Part shown: piece after piece, positions 10,538 to 21,178 of the stretch
How positions within the stretch are numbered: position 1 is the first letter of the stretch
Layout of the letters: each line of letters begins with the position of its first letter
The notes under the pieces: generated by a model
Database searches by the model: none
Told to the model about the DNA's origin: nothing
The model's input: only the letters and a program-made list of their open reading frames with translations
From: Edaphochlamys debaryana
Lineage: Eukaryota > Chlorophyta > Chlorophyceae > Chlamydomonadales
NCBI GenBank assembly: GCA_016858145.1
Contig: JAEHOE010000036.1
Coordinates: 62,001-126,000 of the forward strand
DNA length: 64,000 nucleotides
Reading direction: 5' to 3'
Position numbers and translations under genes: made by a program

Positions 10538-12210
10538 TTAAAAGGCCTCTTGCGCCGGCGGCGCCTTCCATATCCACCGGGTCAGCAGCTGGCCCCCTGG
10601 CCGCTCCTCGGTGGTGCTGAACGGACCGTCGGGTATCCCCGTCACGTGCGCCTTCACGCGGTGGAACACGTACTGTCGCGAGGAAAGAAATGGAGGAAAG
10701 GGTCGAGACGTTATGTTGCAAGGACCAGCTCGGTCGCACAAGGACAAGGTCAGTGTGTGGTTCGCCCGGCAGCCGTGGCCTCCGGTAACATGCGTTCAGC
10801 ACCCACAGACCCGTTCGGGGCCCCCGGCAGCCCTGGGCCTGCAGCAGCCCTCTCCCCACCTTGGTCAGCAGGCCCGGGTAGCTCATGGAGCTCGAGTACT
10901 CCGTCCGCAGGAAGTAGCTGTCCTTGTAGTAGGTCACCTGCCGGTAGGGCGGCACCACACAGACTTGAATGCCCGCATGAGGCCCCCTACCTTGACTTCG
11001 GGACCACTCACAGCGCTCCTATCTTGCCCTTCATCACCCTTCCCCCCGCCTTCCCCCCCACCCCCCTCGCCTCGTAGTCTGGCGGCAGCGCGCTGCTGAG
11101 CTCCTCCGCCACCGCCCGGTGCAGCGCCACGTGCCAGGGCTCGTTCACCACCATCTTCTCGCTCACGGGCACATTGCGGCGCCGGGAGCGGCCGTCGGGG
11201 AGGACTTGCTCGTCCTCAAACAGAATCTGAGGGGGGGGCGGAGCGGGCGGGAGGGCGGCGACCTCAGCTACAGGCCCCATAAGGTGTGGACCCTTCTCAG
11301 CGGCGCTTGTGCTCCCCTGCTCCCACAGGGTGCCCGCGTCCCCCTCCAGGCCCCCTCGGGAGCCCCTGCTCCCCACCTGCCCCCTGCTGTTGAGGATGTG
11401 GAGGGACAGCACGTTGACGATGCGCAGTGCCTTGCCGCCCTCAAACTCCAGAATGGACTCCTGCTTGGACACCTGGGGTGGGGGTGGGGGGTGGGATTGG
11501 GGAGCGGGCATCGCGAAGAGCCCCCGAGCCTGATGTAACAGCCGGAACGCAGCGCATGTGCTCCTGGACACCGCCTGGCAACGCCCCGGCCCGGGCACAG
11601 AGAGGTAGAGGCTGTTTCGAGGCCAAGGCCTGTTTACACGGCACCTATCCTCGACCACAGGGCTGTACCGCACGTCATAATGTCCCGGTCCTATGCCAAC
11701 CAGCATAGCGTTGCGTCCTCCGCCCCTTTCTAAGACATCGTGGATCGTGGGTCCATGCAGCCCCTGTATGAGTGCTACCGCTGAGAGACCAGCGCAACTA
11801 CCCCAGCGGGCCCGTGGCCGCAACCAGCACAGGCAACAAGCCGCGCTGCGAGCCCACCTCGTCGAACAGGTCGTCAACCGTTTTGGCCATGCCCTTCCCG
11901 TAAACGTTCGTATCGACACCGCCTTGTTCCTGCGGGGCCGCCAGTGGGCAAGTGGAGATAAGGGGGTGGGGTGGCACGAACCACGGCCTGCCACACTGCC
12001 CGCTCGTGACACCCCCTGGAGCGCCCAAGCATGCTATCGTGCGGAAGCCCAGATTAAAATGGTCGGCACCGTGACCAGGCTTGGGACGGAGCCGGAGGCA
12101 GCATGGCTCCGCCACTGCCGTATCAGCGGGCGACCCACCAGCCATGATTGAAGCTCCGCAGCCGATGCGCCCGAGAAGCAGTTCGTCCGGGCTGGCGCCT
12201 GAGACACCAT
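10538..12210 (-). CDS. Nudix-like conserved protein, copy B (202-205 aa)
   Basis: Paralogue of the gene at 4018-5471 with the same six-exon plan: 12210..12139, 11929..11858, 11472..11377, 11226..11062 (or ..11071), 10937..10860, 10672..10538; every exon is phase 0. Exon 3 protein is identical to copy A (32/32) and exon 4 nearly so, including the Nudix-box-like E-x7-R-A-V-A-E-E-L. Exon 1 (starts MVSQAPARTNCFSGASAAEL), exon 2 and exon 5 are clearly diverged. Exon 4 can end at a GT donor (adding ARG) or at the GC donor used in copy A; the two differ by nine bases. No stop or frameshift is seen, so both copies look functional. Its ATG is 682 nt from that of the divergent Pol5-like gene. Confidence 0.72.
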
Positions 12211-12891
12211 GCGCGTCTGCGGTGCTGGCGACTCTGTTGAAAAGGGGGAGTCACGTCAACCGGTTGCCGTCGGAAGGATACTTGGCTTGTATGGGCTACA
12301 ACGCAGGGCTCGCGCTAGAGAGCGGTGCGGCCGGGCATGCACGGGGTCCTCACCAGAGCACCTCGCTCGCGCCACCCGCAGGCTCCCGCGCCCTGCCAGC
12401 AGCGTCTTAGCGTGCCGGCAGGCGAGTGCGCCCTGGCGTCGGGTCAGCATTTGTGCTCCACCACCCGCTCCGCGCTCTGCGCGCTCAGCTCCGGGCCAGT
12501 GCTCTCATCGCAGGCGGGGATGCCTCCTTGGGGTTTCAATCGATCACTGGATAAGCACTATCACCAGAGCGTGCACCAGGCGACGGTAAGACGGGATGCA
12601 CCAGGAGTGGAGAAGCACTGCCGTTAACGGGCGGGGCTAGCGGGGGATAGTGATAGCTACTCACGCTAGGTGCGGGTGAGACTGTTGGGCGAAGTGATGC
12701 ACGAGGGGCGTTCCGCTGTGTTTTGGCCGGGGTGGGTCATGCGGGAGGCTGCCGGGGGAGAAGTCGTTGTGTCGGGGGAGCAACATATGCGCCATACGCT
12801 GTTATTCTTAGAAACGACCAGCTGCTCCGGGGCGCAGGAGAGCACAAGTTGCACAACAGCGAGAGGGACATTTTAGACATCGCTGCATAAA
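12211..12891. other. Divergent promoter region, Nudix-like copy B / Pol5-like gene
   Basis: 681 nt between two outward-facing ATGs. No further exon recognised; presumed to hold both promoters and 5' UTRs. Confidence 0.4.
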
Positions 12892-15800
12892 ATGAAGGAC
12901 AAGGAGCCGCCCACTGGCGGAGATGGAGACGAGGGAGCTCTGCCATCAACGAATGCGTTGACGACAAGCCAGGCGGTGAGTTCGGCTGTCGGCCTTCAGC
13001 AGTCGGCGAGCCGGGCGCCTTGTGCACGCCGGGCTGACGCCTAACCGCTGGCTGGCTGGTTCCGACAGGTTCTCAAGTACTTCTGGGACCTGGCATCCTA
13101 CGATGAGGTGCGCGGCGGCCGGATGTGCCGTGGCGGCGGCACCATGCGCTCGCTCGCGACGCTATGCCTGCCGCTCTGGCCCCGAATCCTTCTGTTTGCG
13201 ACAAACGCGGTCGTGCAGGCTTCGGGCCCTCGCAGGCACGCCCTCGAAGCCGCGCAGCTGGGCGTTTCCCCACTACGCCAACGGGCACCCCCCTCGCTAG
13301 ACACGGTTTTCCCTTCCTTCCTGTCGGCCGCAGGAGGTCCGCGTGGCGGCCGCCAAAGGCCTGGTTGCTGACGTGTGTGCCGATCAGGCCAAGCATGCGG
13401 CAGGCCTGGGCAAGGACACGACGGCGGCCCCCGAGGAGGGCGCCCCGCGCATCCAGCTGCTCGAGTACCACCTGCGCCGCTGCTCCCCCACCCTGGTGAG
13501 CCAGCAGCCGGCCCCGGCCCGTCCCTCGCCGCCCCACGCCTTGCCACGGAGCTGGAAGGCCCGCAAGCGAGGACACGAACTAGGCTGCTATGGGCTGCTA
13601 CATGCAAGGCCCAGCACAGTCGACAGCAGAGAAGAAGGGTCTGGAAGCGGCGCCGGCGGCTGGCGGTCTGCAGCCGAGCCCGTCCCTGTCGCATCCTCCC
13701 TGCCCCCTGCCATGCCGTGCCACGCCCCGTCCTGACCGCAGCCACACCTCAACTCTGCGCCCCGCAGGTGTACACCCTGCGCCGCCTGGCCCGCGGCCTG
13801 GGCTCCTCCCGCCAGGCGGCCCGGCAGGGCTACGCCGCGGCCCTGGCTGGGCTGCTGGGCGGCAGCAAGGCGGTCAGCCCCGCGGGCGTGCTGGTGCTGC
13901 TCGAGGTCTGCATCGACGGCTCCACCAAGGGAGGGGTGAGCTAGGGGACACATCTCCCAGGGCGCACACGCGGCGGCACGCACTCGCTACGCCCCGGCTA
14001 CGGAGCCCTGCCTTGCGCTCCCTCCCCACCGCTCCCCCCTCCCGCCCGGCCTCACCTCAGCCCTCATCGCCCCGTCCTCCCGCCCCCTCCCCCTCGCACC
14101 CAGGACGCCAAGGAGACGCTGCTGGGGCGCCTGTTCGGCTTCGGCGCCCTGCTGCGCTCGGGCCTGCCCCTGGACGCTGCCACCGTTGCGGGCCTGTTCA
14201 ACGGCCTCCTGACGGTGGGGGCGCGCAAGAGCTTCCTGCGGGAGGCGGCCACCACGGTGGCGCTGGAGGCGGCGGCGCGCATGGACGCGGCGGGCGTGGC
14301 GGCGCTGGCGGCTTACGGGCAGCCGCTCGCGCAGCTGCTGGCGGCGCCGCCGGCCGATGCGACGGCCGAGGTGCGTGGGGCCGGGTGGGGGCTGCAGGTT
14401 GGGCGGGGCCGGGCGGGGGCACGAGTGCTGGAGCGGGCGGGTTGAGGCGGCGTAGTGCGGGGTCAAGGGCAGCTGCGGTAACTGACGCTGCTGCTGCTTG
14501 AATGCGGTGTTGTATGGTGCCCCGCAGACCCTCATGCTGGCCCTGGCCCTGTGGCCCAAGCTGCCGGCGGCGGCCGTGCGCGCGTGCCGCCTGCTGCCGC
14601 CCAACACGCCCCCGCCGCCGCCGGAGCTCTTCGCGGCCGGCACGCCGCCGGCCTCGGTGGCCGCCGCTGCGGCCGCCACCGCCGCGGGCCTGTTCACGCG
14701 CGAGCACGTGGCGGTGCTGACCCCGGCGCTGCTGGCCACCTCCGCCGCGCACCCGCGCATGCACTCGCTGTGGGGCTACGTGCTGCCCCTGCTGCTGCCC
14801 GGCTACCGGCCGCACAAGGCCGCCGCGGCAGGCGGCGACCTGGCCGTCGGCCCGGCCCCGGGCGCGGAGCAGCCCGCCCCCGCCACCACCCCTGGCGCCA
14901 AGGCCATGAAGAAGGGAGCCAAGGGCGCGGCCAACACGCCCGGCGCTGCCTCGGCCGCGGGCGCGGGCGCGGGCTCCAAGGGCCTGGTCAGCTCCTCCCA
15001 GCTGGAGATGTTTTGGTCGGCTGTAGTGGAGGGCGGGATGATGGACTCGTCCCACGAGCGCCGCTACCTGGGCTTCCAGCTCTTCTCCCGCGTGCTGCCC
15101 CACCTGCGGCCCGAGCACGTTTCCGTGGTGTTCTCGCCCAACCTCACGCGCACGCTCGCCAACAGCGTCAAGCGCGGCGACTCGTACCTGCACGCCTCGT
15201 CGCGCAAACTGCTGGTGAGGGAGTTGGAGGGCAGGCACTGGGGAAGGGGAGGGGGCGGCGGGGTTTGCATGGAGAGGGGCGGGGGCACGCATCAGGCAGC
15301 GCGGCGTGCTGGGCGAGGTGCCTGGGCGGGCAGGGGCTGCGTGTGCTCCACAGCCGTGACGTCTCCCCTTAATCTCTGTTGCCAATCGCCTCACAGGATA
15401 ACATCTCCGGTTTCCTGGAGCGCTCGGAGGCGGCCGGCGGCGCCGACCGGGGCGTCAAGCTGGCGGTGGCGGCGGCGCTGCAGCGCCTGGGCGGCATCGC
15501 GCCGCGGGAGCTGGCGGGGGGCAAGCTCACGCGCAAGCTGGTGCAGGTGGGGCGGCCCGGGTGGGGGTGCTGGGCTGGAGATTACGGGGGGCAAGGTGTA
15601 CGCCGCGTACACAGGCACCAAGCCTGGCGGATTCGGGGGTCCAGCACCTGGGGCCGATCAGCTAGTGCCTGGCGGCACCACTTGGCCCTTGAACGGCCCT
15701 GGCCCTCCCTAACACCCTCCGCTCCCTTCCTCCGCCCTCAGGGCCTGGACGCTGCCGGCGTGCGGTCCTACGCCGAGGCCCTGCAGGAGGCCTTCCTGGC

Positions 15801-18800
15801 GGGCAGGCCCCCGCTGCAGGCGCCCGGGGAGGCGGAGCCCGCCGGCAACGGCCACGCAGCCGGCGAGGAGGCGGAGGAGGGTACCGACGCGACCACGGTG
15901 AGCGCCCTGGAGCCCTTGGCCTGGCACCCGAGGACCTCGTTGCGCACCGTATGCACGGGCTCTAGCGGCCCTGCAGGACAGCCCCCTCCCTTGACCCCGC
16001 CCTGACCCCTGCCCGCCTGCCCCAACCACCAGGTGACTGCCGAGCGGCGCGGTGCCGCCATGGAGCAGCTGCTGTCGGCGCTGCGCTTCCCCGCGGCCGC
16101 CGACGCTGACGCGCAGGGCGTGCTGCGGTTCATGGCGGTGCACGCCTTCCTGGACGTCAAGCAGGCCAAGGTGGGGCTCGGGCATCGGGGGGTGCTGAGG
16201 GGTGGGGCGGGGCGGGCCGCACGGGGGGTTGAGTAGGAGGGCGGCTGGCGCCATGGAACAGCTGGGGGAAAGCCGTGCCGGGCTGTGCAAGCTCAACACC
16301 CACACTCCTGCCCTCCCGCGCCTCAGGCGTCTAAGTCCAAGCTGCCCGAGCTGCAGTCGGCCGCCAAGCTGGCCTCGCCCCTGGCCCCCACCACCCGCTC
16401 CGTGTGCGCCTCGCGCCTGGTGACGCTGCTCAGCCACCTCAGCCACGCGGTGCAGGCCCGCCAGCGGGCCGCCCAGCAGGCCGCCCAGCAGCAAGCCACC
16501 GCCGCCGCCGCCGGCACCGAGCCGGCGGCTAAGAAGCGGAAGACCGGCGCGGGCGCGGCAGAGGCCGGCGGGGAGGCCGCGGCTGCGGCTGCGGCAGCGG
16601 CTCCGCCGCCGCCGCCTTCCACGGTGAACGCGCCGCTGCACGAGACGCTGGCGTTTGTTCGCAAGGCCCTGGCGGCTCCAGGCGTGGAGCTGGCCCGGCC
16701 GCTGGGCGAGGACGGGGACACGTCGCTGTCGCTGCTGGCGGCGGTGGAGGGGGCGGCGCTGGAGGCGCTGGAGACGGCGGACAAGCAGCAGGTTGGGGCG
16801 GAGAGGGGCGGGGCCTGTGGGAGCTGGGGCCGGCTGGACTGCAAGCGGGCAGGGACGTTGGGGCGTGGGGCGTCGCAGTAGAAAACCGCAACACCACCGT
16901 CCCCCTGCCCTTGCCTGCTCTGCATCCCAGACTGGAGGTCCCAGCAAGCCTGCATGACGCCCCTGCCCCTGCCCTCTCCTCTTCGACCATCCCGCCCTGC
17001 TCTGTCCCGTTACCTTCGCAGGCCGGCGCCCGCGCCTCGCGGCTCCGCGCCCTGGCCGCCCTGTGCGCGCACCTACAGCTGCAGCTGCTGGCGGAGCCGG
17101 AGGGCTTCGAGGCCGACCTGCCGCTGTCGCTGCGGCGCGTGGGCGCCGAGGGGCTGGGGCTGCAGGGGCTCCCGGAGGTGGAGGAGATGGTGGAGGGCGA
17201 CGATGAGGGCGGCAAGGACGCGCCAGGTGGGTCGTGGGGCTGAGCGTTGCTGCAGCACTTAGCTAGCAGTTCGGGCGTCTAGCGTTCGGGCTCCGCCGAT
17301 GCTGCTCCCGACCATCGCTGCCTAGCCTGTTCATACCACTCATGCAGAAACTCCGCACGCGAACACGCACCCAAACCGCCTCCGAACATTCACTCCTCGC
17401 AGGTCCCTCGGGCTCCTGGGGCGACGTGCTGGTGGACGTGATGCTGGCGGTGCTGGCGCGGCCGGGCGGTGCGCTGCCCATCGCGCCCCTGCGCGAGGCC
17501 GCCGAGACCCTGTGGCGGCAGTGCTGCGACGAGGGCGTCAGCGCCGAGGGCGTGGCGGACATTGCCCGCGTGGTGGCGGCCGGCGGCAAGGGCGAGGGGC
17601 AGGACGCCGCCGGCCTGTTTGAGAGCGACGAGGAGGAGGAGGAGGGCAGCGAGGACGAGGACGAGGAGGAGAGCGACGAGGAGGAGGACGAGGTGGAGGA
17701 GGAGGCGCCGGCCAAGCAGAAGGGCAAGCAGACGCCGGGCAAGAAGGAGGAGCGGAAACGCAAGGGCGGCAGCGAGGAGGAGGAGGAGGAGGTGGAGGAG
17801 GACGAGGAGGGCGGCGACGGGGCCGGCAAGGCCGGGTCAGAAGAGGAAGAGTCGGAGGACATGGACGACGAAGCCATGTTCCGGATGGACGAGAAATTGG
17901 CGGCGTACTTCAGGTCCATCGCTGGCGGGCGGGCAGGATCCGCGGCGGCCGCCGAGCGGGCATCGGCGCTGGTCAACTTCCGCCTTCGAGCCCTGGCCCT
18001 ACTGGAGGCCCTCGCAAAGAAGGTGGGCCTGGTCTCAGGAGCCGGGGGCCTACCCTAGGTTCTCGCTTCTCCAAGTTCTCGGTCCCTCCCCGACGTGTGG
18101 CTAACGAATTGGCTTTGCGCTCCACCCCCCTGCCCCCCGCAGGCCCCCCACAGCCCGCTGCTGCTGACGGCGCTGGTGCCGCTGGTGCGCGCCCTCGCCA
18201 CCGCCTCGCGCCCCGGCGGGCAGCCGCAGGTGGCGGCGCGGCTCAAGGGCGTGCTGGCCAACAAGCTGTGCAAGTGCAGGTGCGCGGGGACGGGGTCGGG
18301 GCTCCCCTCTCTCCACGCTCTCGCTCTCGCTCTTTCACCCCTTGCCGACACCTGCTCAGTCGGATTCTCGTTCGCGTGGGAGCCCCGGACTCATGCTGAG
18401 CGTTCCTCACCAATTCCCAACCGGTTGCACCCCGCAGGGCCAAGCTGGTGGACCCCGCGCCCCTGGGCGGCGTGGAGGGCTACGCGGGGGCCCTCAAGCG
18501 GCTGCTGTACGAGGCCTCGCGCAGCCGGGACCGGGCGGTGGCGGCCACGGCCCTGGCGGCCTACAACGCCATGCTGAGGGCGGGGGCGGCGGCGGGCGAG
18601 GAGCAGCCCGAGGGTGAGGCAGCGGGGGGGGCGGGGGTGGGGGCAGCGGGTGCCGAGGTGCTTCTGCAGTTGGAAGGAAGGGGGAAGGGCGAAGTGGCCA
18701 GCAGAGGCGGAGCCTGCGGCGGGGCGAAGAGGTGTGGGGCCCGCGGTCTCGCGCCTCTCCCGCCACAATGCTTACCAGCCCGTAATCGCCTCACCAGGCC

Positions 18801-20297
18801 AGGCTAACCCCGCACTTCCGCCCTCCTCTCCCTCCGGCTCCCCCACGTCCTCCCCGCGTTGCGTGCAGTGTCTGCGGCGGCGCAGGCGTCCTTCCGCGCC
18901 GCGCTGGAGGACCTGCTGTCCAAGAAGAAGACGCGGCTGCACCCCGAGGGCCTGGTGGCCTCCTTCCAGGCCGCCCCCGCCGCCTGCCTGCCCTCCCTGG
19001 GCCTGCTGCTGCAGCGCGTGGGCGACGGCCGCAGCGCCCACGTGCGCGTGCAGGCCGCCGGGCTGCTGGCGCGCCTGGCCCGGTCCCCGCCCGAGGGCAT
19101 GGCCGCGGCCGTGGCAGTGAGCGCCACGGGCCACGCGCTGGGCGGCGCCCTGGCGGCGTGCGCCGCGGGCGTGGGGCTCAAGAGGGAGGCGCACGCCAAG
19201 GCAGCCAAGGTGGGAGCTGGGGGGGTCCGGGGGGTGGGGCTTGGGAGTAGGGGAGTTGCGAGTAAGGTTCAATGAGAAGGCGGGCGGGTGGTTGGCGTGC
19301 GTACCTCGGCTGGCGGTGTGGCAGTGCAGCTGATCCATGACCTGTCATTCCCCATAAACCTGCTTTCCAGGCCGCCGTGGGTGTGGCTGAGTCGCTCCGC
19401 AAGCTGGCCCCCGGCAAGCGGGCGGCCGAGGTGCTGGGCAGCGACACTCTCAACGCCGTCGCCAAGGCAGTCGCCACTGTGCGGGTGGGGAGAGTGGACG
19501 GGTTGGGGCTGCGGTCGAGATGGTCTGGACTGTGGCGGGCGGAGCGAGAGATCAAACGCGTGGGTTGTCCAAACACGCACTGCCAACCCCGCTTCTGCTG
19601 ACGTCTCCGCCCCTTCCTGTCTGCTGCCGTGCCTACCGCGCAGAGCCTGGAGCCCGCCCCGGGCGTGGCCAAGGCGCTCCAGCGGCTGGTGGACACCCTG
19701 GCCCTGGGCCCGCTCATGGAGAAGACCAAGGCCGACCCCGCCCTGGCCTCCAAGATCACCAAGGCCGCCCCCGCCAAGCCCGCCGCCCCTGAGCAGCCGG
19801 CCAAGAAGGCCGGCAAGGAGGCTGGCAAGGGCAAGGACAAGGAGGGCAAGAAGGAGGCCAAGGCCAAGAAGGAGGAGAAGAAGCGCAAGGGGCGGCAGGC
19901 CGAGGAGGACGAGGAGGAGGAGAGCGAGGAGGCGGAGGAGGAGGAGGATGCGGGCAGCGATGACGAGGAGGAGGTGGGCCTGGGCGCCGGCTCTTCGGAC
20001 GAGGAGGGCGACGAGGAGGAGGAGGACGATGATGAGGGGCCCAGCAGCTCGGGTGAGGGCGACGAGGAGGAGAGCGAGGACGACGAGGAGGCGCAGGCGC
20101 CGCGCAAGGGCGGGGCGAAGGGCAAGGGCAAGGCCGGGCCGGGCGGCAAGGGCGCTGGGGCCAAGCAGAGGGCGCAAGGGCCGCCGGGGAAGGGCAAGCA
20201 GAAGGGCAAGCCGCAGGGAGGCGGCGGTGAGGGGCCGGGCGGGCGGAAGCCGCAGAAGGCGCAGGGGGGCAGCCCCGCCAAGAAAGCCCGGCGATGA
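12892..20297 (+). CDS. Pol5/MYBBP1A-type nucleolar protein (1520 aa)
   Basis: Eighteen exons with perfect phase closure: 12892..12975, 13069..13107, 13334..13495, 13768..13935, 14104..14370, 14528..15214, 15397..15546, 15742..15897, 16033..16170, 16327..16791, 17022..17226, 17403..18022, 18143..18279, 18438..18613, 18869..19209, 19371..19484, 19644..20297. (The run at 17022 ends in phase 1, at 18143 in phase 2.) The start reads VLKYFWDLASYDE/EVRVAAAKGLV, the typical first helical repeat of the family. Long helical/HEAT-like stretches follow, then a central acidic block (ESDEEEEEGSEDEDEEE, about 17620-17870), a second helical part, and a Lys/Glu-rich tail with another acidic block and a basic end (KKARR). 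Pol5 in fungi acts in rRNA synthesis and ribosome assembly; MYBBP1A is its animal relative (1328 aa in human). Despite the DNA polymerase phi name these proteins are not thought to act as replicative polymerases. Exon count listed is seventeen segments; no segment is missing by phase. Confidence 0.88.
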
Positions 20298-21178
20298 GGC
20301 AGAGTGCAACGGCGCAGGAGGTAGGGTAGGAGTGGACGGCAGCTGCCGGAGGGTGTGCGGTCACATGAGTAGCATTTGGGGCGCAAGGGCTGAGGAAAGG
20401 AGGGCGAGCAGGCTGAACTGAAGAAGTGTGGGCGAGCGCAGAGCGCATGGCCAGGGAAATGATGGATAGCGGCAACAGGCGTGGGTTGCTTTGGCCCATT
20501 TGTATCAAGCCGGGAGATGACGTGTGCAACTGTGCATGATGCCAGGGGAATGGAGGGAAGAGTTCACATTCGCCAGAGTGTTACACGGCAGACGGAAGGT
20601 CAGCAGTACACGGCGGACACAAGCCTCGCCTAGCCCGCCTCCCTCAGAGCATTTGCTGTCGACAGTAGGGCTCCCTCCAGGACGTTCCTATCCATATATA
20701 TCCCCGCGGCCCTCCAGCGGCGCAGCATTCGCGCTTGCCTCCTCGCGACTTCCATCACCCATCCGCCCGCCTATCACTCTGCCAGCAAGCACGCCACCGT
20801 AGGCCGTCGCTTCTTGGGCACACCCCGCCCCACGCTTACCGGTACACGTGCCCGCACTCAACCATGCCCTGAATTAAAGACTGCATCGCTCTTGAACTCC
20901 CGGACACACCTTCCTGCAGCCCCCGGCCTCCCCCACCGCCCTGCAGCGCCGCCGTATAGCAGCGATCGGAGCCACTGCCACGTCGCACGCCCCACGCGTT
21001 AGCCGCCCCAACACTATACGTGTAGTTCCCGAGCCATGCGAGCGCCCAAGACAACATCCCGCTCCGCATGCGAGGGCCCAAGCGCTGCGATGCGCGCGCA
21101 GGTCACGCCCCCTCCCCCCACTGCACGCGCGTCGAATGCAGCGCCGTTCGCGCCAACCTCCGCCTCACGCCCCACGCC
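20298..21178. other. Intergenic, convergent Pol5 / DEG 3' ends
   Basis: Lower-GC region with a CATATATATCC stretch near 20692-20702 that resembles a TATA element but has no exon behind it. No gene recognised. Confidence 0.4.
20581..20585 (-). promoter_or_regulatory. Candidate UGUAA poly(A) signal of the DEG protease
   Basis: TTACA on the plus strand, about 595 nt past the protease stop; weakest of the set because of the distance. Confidence 0.25.

Noticed and set aside
11008..12012. Minus-strand frame of 334 codons over Nudix-like copy B
   Set aside because: It reads through introns. The conserved exon plan of the two copies shows the splicing, and only the exon parts are conserved.
14198..15394. 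Minus-strand frame of 398 codons
   Set aside because: Antisense to Pol5-like exons 5 and 6, crosses their introns, and is Arg/Gly/Ala-rich without any domain.
19178..20386. Minus-strand Ser-rich frame of 402 codons (many SSSSS runs)
   Set aside because: It is the antisense of the acidic GAG/GAC tracts of the Pol5-like tail, not a real serine-rich protein.
20690..20704. CATATATATCC possible promoter between Pol5-like and DEG genes
   Set aside because: Both neighbours end here, and no exon or recognisable RNA gene follows, so no feature could be supported.
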